Below are positions 1 through 5,256 of a DNA stretch of 5,256 bases, piece by piece. Under the pieces are notes generated by a model, which did no database searches, was not told where the DNA came from, and saw only the letters and a program-made list of their open reading frames with translations. Numbering within the stretch: the stretch's first letter is position 1; each line of letters begins with the position of its first letter. The DNA lies in the NCBI GenBank assembly GCA_011620245.1, contig WOZN01000353.1, forward strand, positions 1-5,256, written 5' to 3'. The DNA comes from Acidovorax sp. Lineage in GTDB: Bacteria; Pseudomonadota; Gammaproteobacteria; Burkholderiales; Burkholderiaceae_C. Made by a program: the position numbers and the translations under genes.

Positions 1-231
1 AATCGCGGCGTCGAGCGCAAAGCGTTCGAGCGGCTGCAGCGTGACTTCGGTGGCGTAATCCACGTTCGTTGCGAGCCCCATGAAGCTGCCCGCCTTGGCG
101 CGCGTGGCCTTGTATTCAGGCAGGTAGCGGCCCGCCTGGCGCATCAGCCACAGGGGGGTGTAGTCGGTGGCTTGGCGGCGGCAGGCGCGCAGGAAGGTGT
201 CGTTTTGCAGGGGGGCGAATGTGGTGTTCAT
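1..231 (-). CDS. hemE: Uroporphyrinogen decarboxylase, N-terminal part (runs off left edge)
   Basis: The reverse strand from the ATG at 231 gives 77 residues beginning [20 protein letters not shown], with no stop before the window edge. Residues 26-40 hold the HemE signature, [15 protein letters not shown]. By homology R31 and R35 are the arginines that hold the substrate's acidic side chains. The family enzyme is a cytosolic homodimer that removes four carboxyl groups from uroporphyrinogen III to give coproporphyrinogen III in haem synthesis. A full protein is about 360 residues, so roughly four fifths of the gene lies outside. This ATG is the only sensible start, since the signature sits at the usual distance from it. 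I see no strong Shine-Dalgarno sequence in the bases just upstream. The gene is in the same direction as the lipoprotein gene but separated from it by a hairpin-rich gap, so co-transcription looks unlikely. The identification rests on the signature, which is distinctive. Confidence 0.95.
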   Translation of the reverse strand, partial: MNTTFAPLQNDTFLRACRRQATDYTPLWLMRQAGRYLPEYKATRAKAGSFMGLATNVDYATEVTLQPLERFALDAAI

Positions 232-385
232 GCGGCCGATTGTCTCAGGGTGTGCAGAGTTTCTGTCTTGTGAACCACAGCGCATGCCGTGGGCGGGCGC
301 CACACCAGCGCCACCGTCGATCCGGCTTTGCCGGTCCACTGGAGGCGTCCCCCTCAGGGGGAAGGCGCGAAGCGCCTCAGGGGGG
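232..385. other. Intergenic region upstream of hemE
   Basis: No convincing gene is seen here. The stretch contains the triple-hairpin element at 322-377 and, nearer hemE, should hold the hemE promoter. On the minus strand a GACAAT hexamer at 239-244 resembles a -10 box, but it is so close to the ATG that the transcript would be almost leaderless, and no well-spaced -35 accompanies it. I therefore do not call a promoter. Confidence 0.5.
322..377. repeat. Triple-hairpin intergenic element
   Basis: Three short perfect inverted repeats follow one another: CCGGC-TTT-GCCGG (322-334), CCCCC-TCA-GGGGG (349-361) and AGGCGC-GAA-GCGCCT (363-377). All have three-base loops. From memory, intergenic elements of this make-up are common in Acidovorax and relatives; I cannot confirm that here. 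The position between the lipoprotein gene and hemE would suit transcript-end stabilisation or rho-independent-like pausing for the lipoprotein message. No T-tract follows on the minus strand, so it is not a classical terminator. Confidence 0.7.
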
Positions 386-538
386 CTATCTTTCAGCGAT
401 GCAGTGGGACATGCGCGCGCAATCGCCGGGTGCCAGAAAGGCGCGCATTTTGGTTTCCGGCGCCTGGTTGGCCAGTGCAATGTTCGATGCGCGCTGCGCG
501 GTTGCCGGGCTGGGGGGCGCGGCCGGTGCGGGGTGCCG
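386..538 (-). other. In-frame protein-like tail beyond the lipoprotein stop codon
   Basis: Directly after the lipoprotein TGA (539-541), the same frame stays open for 50 codons (389-538) and ends at a TAG (386-388), nine bases before the third hairpin of the intergenic element. The translation starts as an Ala/Pro-rich linker ([15 protein letters not shown]) and becomes a mixed hydrophilic segment ([20 protein letters not shown]), ending in a stretch with two cysteines. It does not look like random GC-rich translation. It may be the ancestral C-terminus of the lipoprotein, cut off by a nonsense mutation or a sequencing error, or a readthrough extension. The other two reverse frames give arginine/proline-rich nonsense. 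Confidence 0.45.
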
Positions 539-1057
539 TCAGCGGGCCTTGCCGCCCAGGTAGGTCAAGAGCAGGTCGAAGAACCGCTGGTAGAACTTGC
601 CGTCCGCAATGGTCTGGTCGGCCACCTTCACCAGCGAATCGGCGCTTTTGGACCACGGCATGGTGATGCTGCCTGCGCCGGCCACGCTCAACCCCGTGGC
701 GCTCGAGGTCTTCTTGAGCTTGTAGGTGGTCTCCACCGCGTTGGCAAACACCATGCTCCCGCCGTCATGGTCCTTGCAGGTGACGAAGAAATCGATGGTG
801 GTGTTGACCTCGTCTTCGGGCTGGAAATGCTTCTGGGCATGGACGGACACCCCATCGCTGGCCTCGATGCGGTAGCCCTGGCTGAGCAGCGCCATCTGCG
901 CGGCATCGCAGGCCTTCACGGGGGAATCGTCCACGGCCCGCTGGAAGGGGGTTTCCTTCTTGAAGTCCTCCTTCTTGTAGACCGGAGAACTACCACACCC
1001 GGCAAGAACAGCAAGCAGGGACACCATGAGGGCCGGTTTCAGCAACAGTGTTTTCAT
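539..1057 (-). CDS. DUF2242-type lipoprotein
   Basis: The frame encodes 172 residues from the ATG at 1057. Residues 1-21 form a lipoprotein signal: a short basic start (MKTLLLK), a hydrophobic core ([10 protein letters not shown]) and the lipobox LAGC with C21 as the lipidated cysteine. No aspartate follows the cysteine, so outer-membrane sorting is the expectation. The mature part ([19 protein letters not shown], a conserved-looking KACDAAQ segment, and [13 protein letters not shown] near the end) matches my recollection of the DUF2242 lipoproteins of Burkholderiales, whose function is unknown. The same frame stays open far upstream, to 1729, but that part is pseudogene debris, and the signal peptide fixes the start at 1057. 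An AAGGGC abuts the ATG, which is close for a ribosome binding site. Upstream is the MFS-like fragment; downstream the frame continues past the TGA as protein-like sequence. Confidence 0.8.
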   Translation of the reverse strand: MKTLLLKPALMVSLLAVLAGCGSSPVYKKEDFKKETPFQRAVDDSPVKACDAAQMALLSQGYRIEASDGVSVHAQKHFQPEDEVNTTIDFFVTCKDHDGGSMVFANAVETTYKLKKTSSATGLSVAGAGSITMPWSKSADSLVKVADQTIADGKFYQRFFDLLLTYLGGKAR

Positions 1058-1069
1058 GCCCTTGATTAT

Positions 1070-1081
1070 CCCGAATTCGGG
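1070..1081. promoter_or_regulatory. 12-bp perfect palindrome upstream of the lipoprotein start
   Basis: CCCGAATTCGGG is a perfect 12-base palindrome, 12 bases upstream of the lipoprotein ATG. On the minus strand a GATAAT hexamer (1065-1070) overlaps its edge and could be a -10 box, in which case the palindrome would sit in the promoter like an operator. No matching -35 box is visible and the implied 5' leader is nearly zero. A chance palindrome is possible. Confidence 0.2.
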
Positions 1082-1150
1082 CGGGACACGGCGGTGAAAT
1101 TGCCGTACCCGACGCTGCGGAGCAAGGGGAGCGGTTGCGTGCGTGCTGCG

Positions 1151-1291
1151 GCCCGCCAGAGACAGCGCCCACACCACCAGCGACAGGCCCACCAGCAGGA
1201 TCAGCAGCGCGCCGGCCACGGTCTGCGCCAGCAGCGCGCCTGAAACGAGGCGCCGGCGGTCGGTGGTGTCGGCCAGCACGCCGGCGGGCAG
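1151..1291 (-). pseudogene. MFS-transporter-like fragment
   Basis: About 47 codons read LPAGVLADTTDRRRL followed by a strongly hydrophobic stretch (GALLAQTVAGALLILLVG and LSLVVWALSLAG). The LPAG-x-LAD-xx-DRRR pattern resembles the loop between transmembrane helices 2 and 3 of major facilitator exporters (drug or siderophore efflux type), with the following helices. A complete MFS protein has about 400 residues and 12 helices; only around one tenth is present. It has no start of its own, is fused in frame to the LysR fragment upstream, and after about residue AG its frame dissolves into nondescript sequence before the lipoprotein gene. The edges are estimates from where the family resemblance begins and ends. 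Another type of membrane protein cannot be excluded from such a short piece. No function is expected. Confidence 0.5.
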
Positions 1292-1534
1292 CGCCAGCTC
1301 GCTCAAGAGCGGCTGAAACTCGCCCTCGTGGCACAGCAGCCGCCGGTGGGGCTCGTCCAGCGCGGGCGTGAGCAGCCGGTGCACGGCCAGCTTGGCAATG
1401 CCGTCGGAGATGCCCAGGTTCAGCCGCAGCGTGGGGCCCGAGGCGGCCTCGCGCACGCGCTGGGGCAGCAACTCGCCCAAAGCAAAGATATGGTCGGCCT
1501 CGTGCAGCGTGGCCACGCCCGCGTCGGTCAGCAC
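1292..1534 (-). pseudogene. LysR-family (NhaR-like) regulator fragment
   Basis: About 81 codons read [20 protein letters not shown], then a linker, then LRLNLGISDGIAKLAVHRLL and LDEPHRRLLCHEGEFQPLLSELAL. LTDAG...A...AD.IF is the end of the LysR DNA-binding domain and the start of its linker helix. The L-x-GISD-x-x-KL-x-x-RLL segment followed by the LLCHE-x-EF strand resembles the first lobe of the effector-binding domain in NhaR-type regulators (NhaR controls Na+/H+ antiporter genes in E. coli). The helix-turn-helix (about 60 residues) and the remaining 150 or so residues are missing, so it cannot bind DNA. Codons are intact with no internal stop, which suggests a rather recent loss. Upstream it joins the ABC-F fragment, and downstream the MFS-like fragment, in the same frame. 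The boundaries are accurate to a few codons. Confidence 0.7.
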
Positions 1535-1725
1535 CAGGTTGCCGAGGAGCGTGTGGTCATGGCTGACCATGAACAGGTGCCCGGGCAGACCTGCAGCTGT
1601 TCGTCCGGTAGGTTGATGGTCGCGATTTCGAGATCGTTCGTGGGATCGTCCTGCACCAGCACCAGCACCAGCACGTTGGCCGGGTGGGCGAACAGGTGCA
1701 CCAGCAAGAGGCGGTTGCGTTCGCT
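1535..1725 (-). pseudogene. ABC-F ATPase (Uup-like) fragment, frameshifted
   Basis: The minus strand from about 1725 reads [21 protein letters not shown], then [20 protein letters not shown], and after a frame change at about 1580 it reads [16 protein letters not shown]. This follows the second ATPase half of Uup-like ABC-F proteins: end of the signature motif (normally SGGERNRLLLA), Walker B (normally VLVLDEPTND) and the switch histidine (SHD). Defects are plain. The SGG of the signature is replaced by APW, Walker B has four extra residues (VLVQ), and the catalytic glutamate is aspartate. A one-base shift separates the Walker B frame from the SHD frame. Full ABC-F proteins have 530-640 residues, about ten times this piece. 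It has no start or stop of its own and runs into the LysR fragment near [13 protein letters not shown] proteins act on the ribosome, but this one must be dead. Confidence 0.7.
1654..1674. repeat. Tandem hexamer (CACCAG)3-CAC in the Walker B region
   Basis: The plus strand shows three perfect CACCAG units and a partial fourth. On the coding (minus) strand this is repeated GTGCTG, Val-Leu, which expands the hydrophobic Walker B strand of the ABC-F fragment. The normal VLVL is followed at once by the acidic DEP; here VLVQ is inserted. Replication slippage on the naturally repetitive GTGCTG codons explains it. Confidence 0.75.
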
Positions 1726-4669
<2,944 letters not shown>

Positions 4670-4677
4670 GGTTTTAT

Positions 4678-4731
4678 GAATAAAAAGTGCCTCCAGCGCT
4701 TATGTAGCAAGCGCTGGTAGCTATCAATAGG
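4678..4731. repeat. Palindromic dispersed intergenic element
   Basis: CCAGCGCTT (4693-4701) and AAGCGCTGG (4709-4717) form a perfect nine-base-pair hairpin with a seven-base loop, flanked by GCCT on one side and TAGCTATCAA on the other. From memory this pattern is a common small intergenic repeat in Comamonadaceae; I cannot search to confirm. It fills nearly the whole 54-bp gap between metY and the CoA-binding gene, and the latter's stop codon (4724-4726) lies inside its flank. There is no T-tract right after the stem on the minus strand, although TTTTTATT follows nine bases later. The edges are approximate. Confidence 0.65.
4699..4727 (-). promoter_or_regulatory. metY: Possible metY promoter within the palindromic element
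   Basis: On the minus strand TTGATA (4722-4727) and CATAAG (4699-4704) are separated by exactly 17 bases. The first fits a -35 box well (4 of 6) and the second matches a -10 box at 4 of 6. Transcription would begin about 20-25 bases before the metY ATG. The hexamers are also part of the dispersed repeat, so the match may be incidental. Confidence 0.2.
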
Positions 4732-5239
4732 GGAGCTTGCGCAGCCGCTTGGCGGTGATCACGCCGGTGTTCACGCCCATCCAGCCCAGGCCGCCGAACA
4801 GGCGCGCGTGCTCAATTTTTACGCAGCGGTTCTGGATCACCTGCAGGCCCGCGTCCTCGGCCCGCTGGGCGGCGTTTTCGTTCACCACGCCGAGCTGCAG
4901 CCACAGACAGCTGGCCCCAATGGCGATGGCCTCTTCGGCCAGCGGGGGGATGTCCTCGCTCTTGCGAAAGCAGTCCACCATGTCGATGCGCCCGCCCTGG
5001 CGCGCGATGGCCTGTTCGGCGTCAGACAGGCTGGCGAAGCAGGTCTCGCCCAGAATGCTGCCGCCGCTCTGCGCCACCACCGGGTTTACCGGCACGATGC
5101 GGTAGCCGTGCGCCTGCATGTACTTGGCGGCAAAGAAGCTGGGGCGGTGCCACTGCGGCGACAGGCCCACCACCGCAATCGTGCGGCAGCGGCCCAGAAC
5201 GTCGCGCAGGGTGCTGATGGTGTCGGGGGTGCGGCTCAT
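4724..5239 (-). CDS. CoA-binding protein, YccU-like
   Basis: The frame encodes 171 residues. It is a single Rossmann-fold CoA-binding domain: first strand and glycine loop TIAVVGLSPQWHRPS (20-34), YMQAHGYRIVPVNP (40-53), GETCFASLSD (64-73), a central strand IDMVDCFRKSEDIP (85-98), CLWLQLGVVNENA (111-123) and a closing NRCVKIEHARL (137-147). These are the hallmarks of the small stand-alone CoA_binding_2 proteins (E. coli YccU type), related to the CoA-binding half of succinyl-CoA synthetase. Binding of CoA is expected, but the cellular role is not established. The length matches the family, slightly extended at the C-terminus by ITAKRLRKLPY. The start at 5239 is the only ATG before the first strand. 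A TACACT at 5247-5252 could be a -10 box giving a very short leader. It reads in the same direction as metY, 54 bases upstream, and may be co-transcribed with it. Confidence 0.9.
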   Translation of the reverse strand: MSRTPDTISTLRDVLGRCRTIAVVGLSPQWHRPSFFAAKYMQAHGYRIVPVNPVVAQSGGSILGETCFASLSDAEQAIARQGGRIDMVDCFRKSEDIPPLAEEAIAIGASCLWLQLGVVNENAAQRAEDAGLQVIQNRCVKIEHARLFGGLGWMGVNTGVITAKRLRKLPY

Positions 5240-5256
5240 GCGGGGCAGTGTACGCA

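Noticed and set aside
167..1243. A 358-residue plus-strand frame
   Set aside because: It is the antisense shadow of the lipoprotein and fragment region in GC-rich DNA, with no recognisable motif and a composition rich in Arg, Gly and His.

Overview
The window looks like chromosomal DNA of a GC-rich betaproteobacterium, most likely Burkholderiales/Comamonadaceae (Acidovorax-like). This rests on the hemE and metY sequences, the high GC at third codon positions, and two kinds of intergenic hairpin element that I associate with that family. The genus is inferred, not proven.

Left flank (1-1057), minus strand: the N-terminal 77 codons of hemE (uroporphyrinogen decarboxylase) run off the left edge. 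Next comes an intergenic stretch with a triple-hairpin element (322-377), then a complete small lipoprotein gene of DUF2242 type. The lipoprotein frame continues past its TGA for another 50 protein-like codons and stops just before the hairpins.

Centre left (about 1150-1725), minus strand: a graveyard of gene pieces with no intact gene. In coding order these are an ABC-F (Uup-like) ATPase piece with an expanded Walker B region and a frameshift, a NhaR-like LysR regulator piece lacking its DNA-binding N-terminus, and an MFS-transporter-like membrane piece. They are joined end to end.

Centre (1913-3237), plus strand: the remnant of a type I-E CRISPR-Cas system. A cas3 gene keeps its HD nuclease domain and the first half of helicase domain 1, then stops resembling Cas3 and runs directly into the last nine bases of a CRISPR repeat. 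Spacer, repeat, spacer, repeat follow in a perfect 61-bp period. The simplest reading is one deletion from mid-cas3 into the array that removed the rest of cas3, all other cas genes, the leader and most of the array. The cas3 frame then stays open by chance to 4318, antisense to metY.

Right flank (3332-5239), minus strand: an intact metY (O-acetylhomoserine sulfhydrylase) and, upstream of it, a YccU-type CoA-binding protein. They are separated by a 54-bp gap filled by a palindromic dispersed repeat.

Overall, housekeeping genes (haem, methionine) flank an accessory island in terminal decay. The notable content is the scarred CRISPR-Cas locus and the chimeric pseudogene block beside it.
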